A stretch of 64,000 nucleotides of DNA from Pseudomonas sp. 30_B. GTDB lineage: Bacteria > Pseudomonadota > Gammaproteobacteria > Pseudomonadales > Pseudomonadaceae. The DNA is taken from positions 1 to 64,000 of the forward strand of contig NZ_JAFGYY010000015.1 of the NCBI RefSeq assembly GCF_017491605.1, given 5' to 3'. The stretch's first letter is position 1. Every line of letters starts with the position of its first letter. A program made the translations under genes and the position numbers. The notes beneath the pieces were generated by a model that was not told the DNA's origin, searched no databases, and saw only the letters and a list, made by a program, of their open reading frames with translations. Of the stretch, positions 25,743 to 33,831 are shown one piece after another.

Positions 25743-25911
25743 CACCGTTGTAGGAGCGGGCCATGCCCGCGAACAGCGCCTGTAAGGCGCTCCTTTCCGC
25801 GGCGCCGATGTATTGACGCCGCCGGCCCTGCCGGCGGATCGCGGGCATGGCCCGCTCCTACAGGCGGGCGCTGCCCGCGACTCTCTCGAAACTGATTGAC
25901 CGGAGAACCCC
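25743..25911. repeat. REP-like inverted pair
   Basis: GTAGGAGCGGGCCATGCCCGCGA at about 25750 and an inverted copy at about 25838-25862 form a BIME-like pair between the thiolase and SDR genes. No operator palindrome or terminator with a T-tract is seen, so transcription may continue. Confidence 0.65.
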
Positions 25912-26787
25912 ATGTCCATCTGCAAAGACCGCGTCGTGATCATCACCGGCGCCGGCGGCGGCCTCGGTCGCGCCTATGCCCTGGCCCTGGCCGCCGAAGG
26001 CGCCAAGGTCGTGGTCAACGACATCAACCGCGAAGCCGTTGCCGGCGTGGTCGCCCTGATCCGTGACCAGGGTGGCCAGGCCATCGGCGACAGCCACGAC
26101 ATCACCAGCTACGGCGAAGCCGGCGAGATCGTCCGCGCCGCCATCGACGCCTTCGGCGACCTGCACGCCGTGGTCAACAACGCCGGCATCTGCCGCGACC
26201 GCATGTTCGCCAGCCTCACCGAGGCCGACTGGGACGCGGTGATGTCGGTGCACCTCAAGGGCCACTTCTGCATTGCCAGCCATGCCGTGCACCACTGGCG
26301 CGACCAGGCCAAGGCCGGCGTGAAAGTGCAGGCGCGCATCATCAACACCAGCTCCGGCGCCGGCCTGCAGGGCTCCATCGGCCAGTCCAACTACTCGGCG
26401 GCCAAGGGCGGCATCGCCTCCCTGACCCTGGTACAGGCGGCGGAACTGGCGCGCTACGGCATCACCGCCAACGCCCTGGCTCCTGCCGCGCGCACCGGCA
26501 TGACCGAGCAGGTGTTCGCCGAGGTGATGAAGAAGCCCGAAGACGGCTTCGACCACTTCGCCCCGGAAAACGTCGCGCCGCTGGTGGCCTGGCTGGTATC
26601 CGAGGACTCCCAGCACGTCACCGGCCGCCTGTTCGAGGTGGAAGGCGGCAAGCTCTCCATCGGCGACGGCTGGCGCCGCGGCCCGGAACGCGACAAGGGC
26701 GCGCGCTGGCTGCCGGCAGAGGTTGGCGGCGTGGTGGCGGAACTGATCGAACGCGCCGTGCCGGCACAGAAGGTCTACGGCACCTGA
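25912..26787 (+). CDS. Short-chain dehydrogenase, Hsd4A/multifunctional-enzyme-type (291 aa)
   Basis: SDR with TGAGGGLGRAYALALAAEGAK (residues 12-32), VVNDI at the cofactor-specificity strand (NAD preference), NNAGICRDRMFASL, a serine in NTSSGAGLQG and YSAAKGG. These are the signatures of the 17beta-HSD4 / peroxisomal multifunctional enzyme dehydrogenase domain, whose members oxidise (3R)-hydroxyacyl-CoAs such as the 17-hydroxy intermediate in steroid side-chain removal. A C-terminal extension of about 40 residues follows. It lies after the hsaC operon; a partner (R)-hydratase of the MaoC type is encoded at 30284. Confidence 0.85.
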   Translation: MSICKDRVVIITGAGGGLGRAYALALAAEGAKVVVNDINREAVAGVVALIRDQGGQAIGDSHDITSYGEAGEIVRAAIDAFGDLHAVVNNAGICRDRMFASLTEADWDAVMSVHLKGHFCIASHAVHHWRDQAKAGVKVQARIINTSSGAGLQGSIGQSNYSAAKGGIASLTLVQAAELARYGITANALAPAARTGMTEQVFAEVMKKPEDGFDHFAPENVAPLVAWLVSEDSQHVTGRLFEVEGGKLSIGDGWRRGPERDKGARWLPAEVGGVVAELIERAVPAQKVYGT

Positions 26788-27043
26788 CGGAGCCAACGCT
26801 CTTCGTAGGACCGAGGGGGGGCGCCTAGCTCTTGCTCGCGAACCAATCCCCGCTGCGGGGCCGTTCGCGAGCAAGCTCGCTCCTACAGGGTGGATACCGA
26901 GCCTGAGGCGCTCTTGTAGGAGCGCGCCATGCGCGCGATTCGCGGGCATGGCCCGCTCCTACAGGGGGATTCCGGCGTCCGTCGAGCGCACCGAACGGTT
27001 TTCGCGCCCGCAGTCTTTTCGCTCCAACTTCATCGCTTCCCCC
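26788..27043. repeat. REP-like hairpins between SDR and acyl-CoA dehydrogenase genes
   Basis: Several GCGAGC/GCTCGC and GCGCCATGCGCGC hairpins (26840-26965) in alternating orientation occupy the region before operator site F. Confidence 0.6.
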
Positions 27044-27059
27044 ACGTCCATTCGGACGA
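27044..27059. promoter_or_regulatory. Steroid-regulon operator candidate, site F
   Basis: ACGTCC-ATTC-GGACGA, one mismatch in the left arm, ends 60 bp before ATG 27120, the first gene of the fadE30-ipdF operon. Confidence 0.65.
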
Positions 27060-27119
27060 TTCCCGCTCGACCATCTCCCGCCAGACTGCCCTGCATCTGA
27101 ACCCACAGGGCCGCTTCCC

Positions 27120-28286
27120 ATGGAATTCGCCTTCACCGACGAGCAGGAGATGATCCGCGACAGCGCGGAAAGCTTCCTCGCCGATGCTTCACCCTCCAGC
27201 GCCGTGCGCGCGGCCATGGCCGCCGGCGGTCATGACCTGGCGCTCTGGCAGCGCATTCGCGATGAACTCGGCTGGCAGGCGCTGCTGGTGCCCGAGGCCC
27301 ACGGCGGCCTGGGCCTGGGCTTCGTCGAGCTGGCCATCGTGCAGGAGCAGCTGGGCCGCCGCCTGGCGTCGCTGCCGTTCTTCGCCAGCACCCTGGCCGT
27401 GTGCGCCCTGCGTGTGCTCGGCAACGAGGAACAGCAGGCACGCTGGCTGCCCGGCCTGGCCGAAGGCAGTCTCACCGCCACCCTGGCCCTCGGCGCCCAA
27501 GGCGTGCCGGAGGCAAACGCGGTCCAGGTGCAGGTACGCCCGGAAGGCGACGGCTTCGTCCTCGACGGCCGTCTGCGTCCGGTGCTCGACGGCCACAGCG
27601 CCGACCTGCTGCTGATCCCCGCGCGCCTGGCCGGCAGCCAGGGCGAGGAGGGCGTCTGCCTGTTCGCCGTGCCCGCAGACAGCGAAGGCCTGCAACGCCG
27701 CGCATTGCCGACCCTGGACCAGACCCGCCAACTGGCCGAGGTCGAGCTGAACGGTCTCTACCTGCCCGCCGAGGCCCTGCTGGGTGCGGCGGGCCGCGCC
27801 TGGCCGGCGCTGGACAAGGTGCTGCAACTGGCCGCCGTGACCCTGGCCGCCGAGCAGGTCGGCGGCGCCCAGCAGGCGCTCGACCTGACCGTTGCCTACA
27901 CCCAGGAACGCCGCCAGTTCGGCCGTCCGGTGGGCAGCTTTCAGGCGCTCAAGCACCGCATGGCGGACATGATGCTGCAGGTGGAATGCGCGCGCTCCGC
28001 GCTCTACTACGCCGCCTGCGTGGCCCAGGAAGCGCTGGACGGGCAGGGTGACACCACGCTGGCCGCCGAGCTGCCGCTGGCCGCCGCGCTGGCCAAGTCC
28101 CAGGCCTCGGAAGCCTTCTTCCACGGCGCCGCCGAGTCGATCCAGCTGCACGGCGGGGTCGGCTTCACCTGGGAATACGACCCGCACCTGTATTTCAAGC
28201 GCGCCCGCGCCAGCGAAAGCCTGTTCGGCACGCCGGCCTGGCACCGCGAGCGCATCGCCGCCGCCATCCTGGAGGAACGCCCATGA
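27120..28286 (+). CDS. Acyl-CoA dehydrogenase, FadE28/33-like class (388 aa)
   Basis: Acyl-CoA dehydrogenase fold: FTDEQEMIRDSAESFLAD, an EPGAGSD-less middle domain (about residues 120-200), TQERRQFGRPVGSFQALKHRMADMM and LHGGVGFTWEYDPHLYFKRA. The class is the same as 23522-24583. Its partner is most likely the FadE30-like protein encoded next (4-bp overlap, ATGA), or one of the other dehydrogenases. It lies directly behind operator site F. It should desaturate a CoA ester in HIP or side-chain degradation; the substrate is not assignable by eye. Confidence 0.88.
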   Translation: MEFAFTDEQEMIRDSAESFLADASPSSAVRAAMAAGGHDLALWQRIRDELGWQALLVPEAHGGLGLGFVELAIVQEQLGRRLASLPFFASTLAVCALRVLGNEEQQARWLPGLAEGSLTATLALGAQGVPEANAVQVQVRPEGDGFVLDGRLRPVLDGHSADLLLIPARLAGSQGEEGVCLFAVPADSEGLQRRALPTLDQTRQLAEVELNGLYLPAEALLGAAGRAWPALDKVLQLAAVTLAAEQVGGAQQALDLTVAYTQERRQFGRPVGSFQALKHRMADMMLQVECARSALYYAACVAQEALDGQGDTTLAAELPLAAALAKSQASEAFFHGAAESIQLHGGVGFTWEYDPHLYFKRARASESLFGTPAWHRERIAAAILEERP

Positions 28287-29488
28287 AGATCGGATTCGAC
28301 GCCGCCGACGAGGCCTTCCGCGCCGAAGTCGCCCAGTGGCTGGCGGACAACCTGCGTGGCGAGTTCGAGCCGCTGCGCTTCCGTGGAGGTCCGGGCGACG
28401 AGCACAGCTTCCCCGAGGAACGCAAAGCCTGGGAGCGCAAGCTCGCCGAAGGCGGCTGGACCTGCGTGGGCTGGGCGAAAGAACATGGCGGGCGAGGCCT
28501 GTCGATCAACCAGCAGGTGATCTTCCACGAGGAATACGCCCGCGCCGGCGGCCCCGGCCGCATGGGACACATCGGCGAGGGCCTGGCCGGTCCGACCATC
28601 GCCGCCTTCGGCACCGAGGAGCAGAAGCGCCGCCTGCTGCCGGGCATCGTCAGCGGTCGCGAGTTCTGGTGCCAGGGTTACTCCGAGCCGGGCGCCGGCT
28701 CCGACCTGGCCGCCGTGAAGACCCGCGCCACCTTCGATGCCGAGCGCAACGTCTGGCGCATCAACGGGCAGAAGGTGTGGACCTCGCTGGCCCATGAATC
28801 CGACTGGTGCTTCGTCATTGCCCGCAGCGAGCCGGGCAGCGTCGGCCACCATGGCCTGGCCTTCCTGCTGGTGCCGATGAACCAGCCGGGCATCACCGTG
28901 CGGCCCATCGAGCAGCTCACCGGCACCTCCGAATTCAACGAGGTGTTCTTCGACGACGCCGAGACCGCTGCCGAGAACCTGCTCGGCGCGCCGGGCGACG
29001 GCTGGAAGATCGCCATGGCGCTGCTGGGCTTCGAGCGCGGCGTGTCCACGCTCGGCCAGCAGATGCAGTTCCAGAACGAACTGGACGAGATCATCCGCAT
29101 CGCCCGCGCCAACGGCGCCGCCCGCGACCCGCTGCTGCGCCAGCGCCTCGCCGAGGCCTGGGGCGGGCTCAAGGTGCTGCGCTACAACTCGCTGCGCATG
29201 CTCTCCGGTGGCCAGGACAGCGGCCTGCGCCGCGAAGCGCTGATCTACAAGCTGTGCTGGTCCGACTGGCACGCGCGCCTGGGCAAGCTGGCGATGGACG
29301 TGCTCGGCGCCGAGGCGGAAATCCTCGACGGCGGCCCGTATCAGCTGAGCCGCCTGCAGGGCCTGTTCCTGTTCAGCCGCTCCGACACCATCTACGGCGG
29401 CAGCAACGAGATCCAGCGCAACCTCATCGCCGAGCGCGCCCTCGGCCTGCCCAAAGAACCCAAGGCGCCCCGCCAGGGCCCGCAGTAA
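28283..29488 (+). CDS. fadE30: FadE30-like acyl-CoA dehydrogenase (HIP-CoA dehydrogenase)
   Basis: 401 residues. GYSEPGAGSDLAAVKTRA, INGQKVWTSLAHES, GTSEFNEVFFDDA, FERGVSTLGQQ and DTIYGGSNEIQRNLIAERALGLP match FadE30 (Rv3560c) as I remember it, notably the run VWTSLAH and ERGVSTLGQQ. In mycobacteria FadE30 dehydrogenates the propionate arm of HIP-CoA, the first step after FadD3. The adjacent ipdF supports this. ATG overlaps the upstream gene by 4 bp; ipdF starts 11 bp after its stop. Confidence 0.9.
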   Translation: MKIGFDAADEAFRAEVAQWLADNLRGEFEPLRFRGGPGDEHSFPEERKAWERKLAEGGWTCVGWAKEHGGRGLSINQQVIFHEEYARAGGPGRMGHIGEGLAGPTIAAFGTEEQKRRLLPGIVSGREFWCQGYSEPGAGSDLAAVKTRATFDAERNVWRINGQKVWTSLAHESDWCFVIARSEPGSVGHHGLAFLLVPMNQPGITVRPIEQLTGTSEFNEVFFDDAETAAENLLGAPGDGWKIAMALLGFERGVSTLGQQMQFQNELDEIIRIARANGAARDPLLRQRLAEAWGGLKVLRYNSLRMLSGGQDSGLRREALIYKLCWSDWHARLGKLAMDVLGAEAEILDGGPYQLSRLQGLFLFSRSDTIYGGSNEIQRNLIAERALGLPKEPKAPRQGPQ

Positions 29489-29499
29489 GGAGACTCACC

Positions 29500-30282
29500 A
29501 TGCTCAAACCCGAATACGTATCCGGCCGCGGCCTGCTGCGCGGCAAATCGGTGCTGATCACCGCCGCTGCGGGCGCCGGCATCGGCTTCTCCGCCGCCCT
29601 GCGCGCCGCCGAGGAAGGCTGCCGCGCGCTGATGATCAGCGACATCCATGAAGGCCGCCTGAACGAAGCCGTCGAGCGCATCCGCCAGGCCTGCGGGCTG
29701 CAGGCGGTGTACGGGCAGGTCTGCAACGTCACCAACGAGGAGCAGGTACGCGCCCTGGTGGCCGCCGCCGAGGAACGCCTGGGCGGTGTCGACGTGCTGA
29801 TCAACAACGCCGGCCTGGGTGGCTCGCGCTCGCTGGTGGAGATGGTCGACGAGGAGTGGAACCGCGTTCTCGACGTCACCCTCACCGGCACCATGCGCAT
29901 GACCCGCGCCATGCTGCCGTACATGATGGAGCGCCGCGCCGGCGCCATCGTCAACAACGCCTCGGTGCTCGGCTGGCGCGCGCAGAAGGAGCAGAGCCAC
30001 TACGCCGCGGCCAAGGCCGGGGTGATGGCGCTGACCCGCTGCGCCGCCGTGGAAGCGGCCGAGCACGGCATCCGCATCAACGCGGTGAGCCCGAGCATTG
30101 CCCTGCACGACTTCCTGCGCAAATCCGCGCCGCAGGAACTGCTGGACAAGCTGGCCGCCAACGAGGCCTTCGGCCGCGCCGCCGAGGTCTGGGAAATCGC
30201 CAACGTGATGATGTTCCTGGCCAGCGACTACAGCTCCTACATGACCGGCGAAGTGCTGTCGGTCTCCAGCCAGAGGGCCTGA
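29500..30282 (+). CDS. ipdF: IpdF-like SDR, 5-OH-HIC-CoA dehydrogenase
   Basis: 260-residue SDR with the distinctive cofactor loop TAAAGAGIGF (residues 21-30), NNAG at 102-105, S155 in VNNASVLGWRAQ and Y168/K172 in SHYAAAKAGVM. The segment NNASVLGWRAQxxQSHYAAAK is nearly identical, as recalled, to mycobacterial IpdF (Rv3559c). The enzyme oxidises the 5-hydroxy group of the HIC-CoA intermediate before IpdC and EchA20 act. AAGGAG precedes ATG 29500, and the next gene begins 1 bp after its stop. Confidence 0.92.
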   Translation: MLKPEYVSGRGLLRGKSVLITAAAGAGIGFSAALRAAEEGCRALMISDIHEGRLNEAVERIRQACGLQAVYGQVCNVTNEEQVRALVAAAEERLGGVDVLINNAGLGGSRSLVEMVDEEWNRVLDVTLTGTMRMTRAMLPYMMERRAGAIVNNASVLGWRAQKEQSHYAAAKAGVMALTRCAAVEAAEHGIRINAVSPSIALHDFLRKSAPQELLDKLAANEAFGRAAEVWEIANVMMFLASDYSSYMTGEVLSVSSQRA

Positions 30283-30283
30283 C

Positions 30284-30742
30284 ATGGCGCGCATCTTCGA
30301 GCATCCGGAAGAACTGCTGGGCTGCGTCGGCGAGGTTCTCGGCGAGAGCGAATGGATCACCGTCGAGCAGTCGCGCATCGACCAGTTCGCCGAGGCCACC
30401 GGGGATCACCAGTGGATTCACGTCGATCCGGTTCGCGCGGCGAGCGGCCCGTACGGCACCTGCATCGCCCACGGTTATCTGACGCTGTCGCTGGTCAACC
30501 TGTTCCTGCCGCAGATCGTCGAGGTGCGCGGCATTTCCATGGGCGTGAACTACGGCTGTGACCGCGTGCGCTTCCCCAACGTAGTCAAGGCCGGCGCCCG
30601 CGTGCGCGGCCGCGCCGAACTGGTCGCCGCCGAGGCGGTGAAGGGCGGCGTTCAGTCCACCGTGCGCGTCAGCGTCGAGATCGAGGGCGAAGACCGCCCC
30701 GGCTGTGTGGTGGACACCATCAGTCGTTACTTTCCCGTTTGA
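30284..30742 (+). CDS. MaoC-like (R)-specific enoyl-CoA hydratase (152 aa)
   Basis: Single hot-dog domain with the hydratase-2 motif at FAEATGDHQWIHVDP, giving the catalytic Asp41 and His46, and GTCIAHGYLTLSL as the following helix. It should hydrate a 2-enoyl-CoA to the (3R)-hydroxyacyl-CoA, matching the stereochemistry used by the Hsd4A-type SDR at 25912. It directly follows ipdF and ends the fadE30 operon before a hairpin region. Possible substrates are the enoyl-CoA of HIP propionate or of the C17 side chain. Confidence 0.9.
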   Translation: MARIFEHPEELLGCVGEVLGESEWITVEQSRIDQFAEATGDHQWIHVDPVRAASGPYGTCIAHGYLTLSLVNLFLPQIVEVRGISMGVNYGCDRVRFPNVVKAGARVRGRAELVAAEAVKGGVQSTVRVSVEIEGEDRPGCVVDTISRYFPV

Positions 30743-30938
30743 AGAGCTACCCACTTTGAAGAGCTACCCCGCATAAGCGGCTCTTCGTAGGAGCGAGCTT
30801 GCTCGCGAACCGGCCTCGCAGTGAGGCGGTTCGCGAGGCCGAATCCGTTCCCGACGGATTTCGGCATTCCCCACATCCATGTGGGTCGCAAGCTCGCTCC
30901 TACAGGGCGCCAACCCAGTACTTCCGAAGGAACCCATC
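30743..30938. repeat. REP-like inverted pair before the thiolase-ksi operon
   Basis: GTAGGAGCGAGCTTGCTCGCGAA at about 30786 has a partner arm GCAAGCTCGCTCCTAC at 30889-30904, with an inserted hairpin between them. Also ACATCCATGTGGGT. No copy of the operator palindrome was found upstream of the thiolase gene. Confidence 0.65.
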
Positions 30939-32141
30939 ATGAGAGAAGCCGTAATCGTCTCCACCGCCCGTACCGCCATCGGCAAGGCCTTCCGTGGCGC
31001 CTTCAACGACACCGAGGCCCCCGCCATGGGCGGCGCCGTGGTGGCCGAGGTGGTCCGTCGCGCCGGCATTGAGCCGGGCGAAGTGGAGGACGTCATCATC
31101 GGTGCCGCCGCGCAGCAGGGCACCCAGGCCTACAACCTCGGCCGCCTCTGCGCCATCGCCGGCGGCCTGCCGTCGAGCGTCGCCGGCATGGCCATGGAGC
31201 GCCAGTGCGCCTCCGGCCTGATGAGCATCGCCACCGCCGCCAAGTCGATCGCCTGCAACGAGCTGGACATCGCCGTGGCCGGTGGCCTGGAGTCCATCTC
31301 CCTGGTGCAGAACAAGCACAAGAACGCCTACCGCAACCAGTCGCAGGCCGTGCTGGAGCGCGACCCGGCGGCGTACATCCCGATGATCGAGACCGCCGAG
31401 ATCGTCGCCGCCCGCTACAACATCAGTCGCGAAGCCCAGGACGCCTACTCCCTGCTTAGCCAGCAGCGCACCGCCGCCGCGCAGAGCAGTGGCCTGTTCG
31501 CCGACGAGATCCTGCCGATGCGCGCACAGCGCCTGGTGGTGGACAAGGCCACCGGCGAGAGCCGCCACGAATCCGTGCTGATCGAGCGCGACGAATGCAA
31601 CCGCGCCGACACCACCCTGGCCAGTCTCGCCGCGCTGGAGCCGGTCTGGCAGGGTGGCCAGTGGAGTGGAGCGGGGCGCTTCATCACCGCTGGCAACGCC
31701 TCGCAACTGTCCGACGGCGCCTCGGCGTCGCTGCTGATGGAGGCCCGCGAAGCCGAACGCCGTGGCCTGCAACCGCTGGGCATCTACCGTGGCCTGGCAG
31801 TGGCCGGCTGCAACGCCGACGAGATGGGCATCGGCCCGGTCTTCGCGGTGCCCAAGCTGCTCAAGCGCCACGGCCTGAAGGTGGACGACATCGGCCTGTG
31901 GGAGATCAACGAAGCCTTCGCCTGCCAGGTGCTGTTCTGCCAGGACAAGCTGGGCATCCCTGACGAGCGCCTGAACGTCAACGGCGGCGCCATCGCCATC
32001 GGCCATCCGTTCGGCATGTCCGGCGCGCGCATGGCTGGCCACGCGCTGCTGGAAGGCCGTCGCCGTGGCGTGCGCTACGTGGTGGTGAGCATGTGCATCG
32101 GTGGCGGCATGGGCGCGGCCGCGCTGTTCGAGGTGGCCTGA
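30939..32141 (+). CDS. Thiolase, candidate for ring-remnant cleavage (400 aa)
   Basis: Thiolase with the nucleophilic Cys in MERQCASGLMSI (about residue 92), NEAFACQV, His in NGGAIAIGHPFGMSGAR and Cys in SMCIGGGMG. MREAVIVSTARTAIGKAF is the canonical N-terminus; AAGGAA precedes ATG 30939. Its position after fadE30-ipdF suggests the role of FadA6, which thiolyses the ring-derived oxoacyl-CoAs, but sequence alone does not separate it from general thiolases. Its stop overlaps the ksi start by one base. Confidence 0.85.
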   Translation: MREAVIVSTARTAIGKAFRGAFNDTEAPAMGGAVVAEVVRRAGIEPGEVEDVIIGAAAQQGTQAYNLGRLCAIAGGLPSSVAGMAMERQCASGLMSIATAAKSIACNELDIAVAGGLESISLVQNKHKNAYRNQSQAVLERDPAAYIPMIETAEIVAARYNISREAQDAYSLLSQQRTAAAQSSGLFADEILPMRAQRLVVDKATGESRHESVLIERDECNRADTTLASLAALEPVWQGGQWSGAGRFITAGNASQLSDGASASLLMEAREAERRGLQPLGIYRGLAVAGCNADEMGIGPVFAVPKLLKRHGLKVDDIGLWEINEAFACQVLFCQDKLGIPDERLNVNGGAIAIGHPFGMSGARMAGHALLEGRRRGVRYVVVSMCIGGGMGAAALFEVA

Positions 32142-32524
32142 TGGACGCTCAGCTGATCCGCCGGCGCATGGCGCGCTACGTGGAGCTGGTGGATGCCGGC
32201 GACATCGACGGCATCCTCTCGCTCTACGCCGATGACGCGGTGGTCGAGGACCCGGTGGGCGCCAAGCCCCTGGTCGGGATCGAGGCCATCGCGCGTTTCT
32301 ACCACGAGGGCCTGGGCCGCGCCGAGGCCAGCGCCCAGCTCACCGGGCCGGTGCGGGTCACCGGCAACGGCTGCGGCGCCATGCCGTTCCGTGTCGACCT
32401 GAACTGGAACGGCGCGCCGTGCAGCCTGCACGTGATCGACGTGATGGAGTTCGACGAACAGGGCCGCATCCGTTCGATGAAGGCCTACTGGGGTGACCTC
32501 AACGTGGAACGGAGACCGGAATGA
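32141..32524 (+). CDS. ksi: Delta5-3-ketosteroid isomerase (KSI)
   Basis: 127 residues, NTF2 fold. The catalytic set of P. putida KSI is fully present with an offset of three: Tyr13 (ARYVELVD, Tyr16 there), Asp37 (VEDPVG, the proton shuttle Asp40) and Asp100 (VIDVM, Asp103). Long runs such as LTGPVR, NGCGAMPFRV and FDEQGRI also match that enzyme as I remember it. KSI moves the C5-C6 double bond of 3-oxo-delta5-steroids to C4-C5. It is the most direct sequence evidence that this island acts on steroids. Translationally coupled to the thiolase (TGATG) and to the next gene (4-bp overlap). Confidence 0.95.
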   Translation: MDAQLIRRRMARYVELVDAGDIDGILSLYADDAVVEDPVGAKPLVGIEAIARFYHEGLGRAEASAQLTGPVRVTGNGCGAMPFRVDLNWNGAPCSLHVIDVMEFDEQGRIRSMKAYWGDLNVERRPE

Positions 32525-32955
32525 ACCTGGAACAACGAATCGAGCGCCTGGAGGCGCTCGAAGCCATCCGCCAGCTCAAGCACCGCTACCTCAATGCCTG
32601 CGACCTGAAGGACGTGGAGGCGATCCGCGCCTGCTTCGTCTCGGGCGAGGTACTGATCGACTACGGCCCGCTGGGTGTGTTCCGCGACCGCGAGCCGTTC
32701 CTGGCGCTTTACCGGGAGCTGGCCTGTGTGCCGCGGGTGATCGACCTGCACCACGCGGCCAATCCGGAGATCGAGCTGGAGGATGCCGACAACGCCAGCG
32801 CGCGCTGGGCGCTGCATTACCAGAACCGTGACGGCGAAACGGGAGCGACCCGGCAACTGGGTGGCTTCTACCAGGACCGCTACCGACGCGTGGACGGCCA
32901 GTGGCGGATCGTCGAGACGACCTTCCGTGGGCATTTCGAGGTGGCGCGGGACTGA
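32521..32955 (+). CDS. SnoaL-like / NTF2-fold protein (144 aa)
   Basis: MNLEQRIERLEALEAIRQLKHRY and the block CDLKDVEAIRACF mark the SnoaL_4 type of NTF2-fold protein; HHAANPEIELEDADNA recalls the 1405 product (HHPEIEL). It overlaps ksi by 4 bp and ends the operon. It lacks the KSI Tyr-Asp-Asp set and is therefore not a second KSI. A dehydratase or binding function on a steroid intermediate is possible. Confidence 0.82.
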   Translation: MNLEQRIERLEALEAIRQLKHRYLNACDLKDVEAIRACFVSGEVLIDYGPLGVFRDREPFLALYRELACVPRVIDLHHAANPEIELEDADNASARWALHYQNRDGETGATRQLGGFYQDRYRRVDGQWRIVETTFRGHFEVARD

Positions 32956-33356
32956 GCACCTGCATGCTCTTCGTAGGAGCGAGCTTGCTCGCGAACCCAT
33001 GCCTTGAAGCGGGGTTTGTTCGCGAGCAAGCTCGCTCCTACAAGGATGCTCCGCCCCCGCGCGCAGGGTTCCTCGCGTAGGGCGTATAACCGTTCGCGGT
33101 TATACGCCGATACACCCAACTCATCGTCAACTCCGCGATTGAGCGGGGCGCCCGTAGGAGCGGACTCCGTCCGCGATGGCATCCGGCGCGATGCGGACCG
33201 ATCGCGGACGGAGTCCGCTCCTACGTAGTTTTCTGGGTCCCCGCGTTCGCGGGGATGACGGTGCGGATGGCGGTGCACGAAACCGTCACTCCCGCGAACG
33301 CGGGAGCCCAGAAGACATACAGTCCACCTGCAGCCCCGATCGAGGCATAGCCAAGC
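32956..33356. repeat. Intergenic region of hairpin repeats
   Basis: 400 bp between convergent genes. REP-type hairpins lie about 32971-33042, a GTAGGGCGTATAACCG/CGGTTATACGCC hairpin at 33077-33109, GGAGCGGACTCCGTCCGCG hairpins at 33153-33225, and an inverted pair of TTCTGGGTCCCCGCGTTCGC-type hairpins at 33231-33313. No gene is supported. Confidence 0.65.
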
Positions 33357-33827
33357 TCAAGCAACGTAATCCGGATTCTGGTTCTTGCCTGTCTCGTAAA
33401 ACGCCTTGAGATTCACCGCGATCTTCGCCACGGTCTTCTTCAGCACACCCGCCAGCAGCCATTCGCCCAAACGCCCGCCACGCAGGTCGCCATCCAGGCT
33501 CAGGCTCAGCCGGGTACGCCCGCCGCTTTCCGGATGCAGCGCATAGCGGAAGCTGGCTTCACGGAAGGGGAAGGGTGGCCCCTGCTCGGCGCGGTGCAGG
33601 CGCAGCACCAGGCCCTGGCCTTCGCGCCACTCCACCACGCTTTCATCGAGGAAGCCGCGCTTCATCAGCACCCGGCGGCTGGCGCCCAGCCCGTCGCGCG
33701 GGCCGGGGTGGAATTCGCAGCCGGTCAGGCCGGGGACGTAGTGCGGCGCCAGGCTCAGGTCGCGCAGGCGGGACCAGGCCGCTTCGGGGGTGAGGTCGAG
33801 AACGAGATCGTGACGGGCGCTGAGCAT
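33357..33827 (-). CDS. SRPBCC family protein (156 aa)
   Basis: MLSARHDLVLDLTPEAAWSR with GLTGCEFHPGPRDGLGASRR fits the SRPBCC/START-like cavity fold, and the C-terminal helix EWLLAGVLKKTVAKIAVNLKAFYE is typical. The ATG at 33827 is 4 bp downstream of the SDR stop, so the pair is an operon; an in-frame extension further upstream would run into the SDR gene and is not used. Second SRPBCC protein of the island. Possible role: binding or cyclising a hydrophobic intermediate. Confidence 0.8.
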   Translation of the reverse strand: MLSARHDLVLDLTPEAAWSRLRDLSLAPHYVPGLTGCEFHPGPRDGLGASRRVLMKRGFLDESVVEWREGQGLVLRLHRAEQGPPFPFREASFRYALHPESGGRTRLSLSLDGDLRGGRLGEWLLAGVLKKTVAKIAVNLKAFYETGKNQNPDYVA

Positions 33828-33831
33828 GGTC

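Noticed and set aside
32141..32524. Leaving the ksi product as a generic NTF2-like protein
   Set aside because: The Tyr-Asp-Asp catalytic set and long matching runs identify a ketosteroid isomerase.
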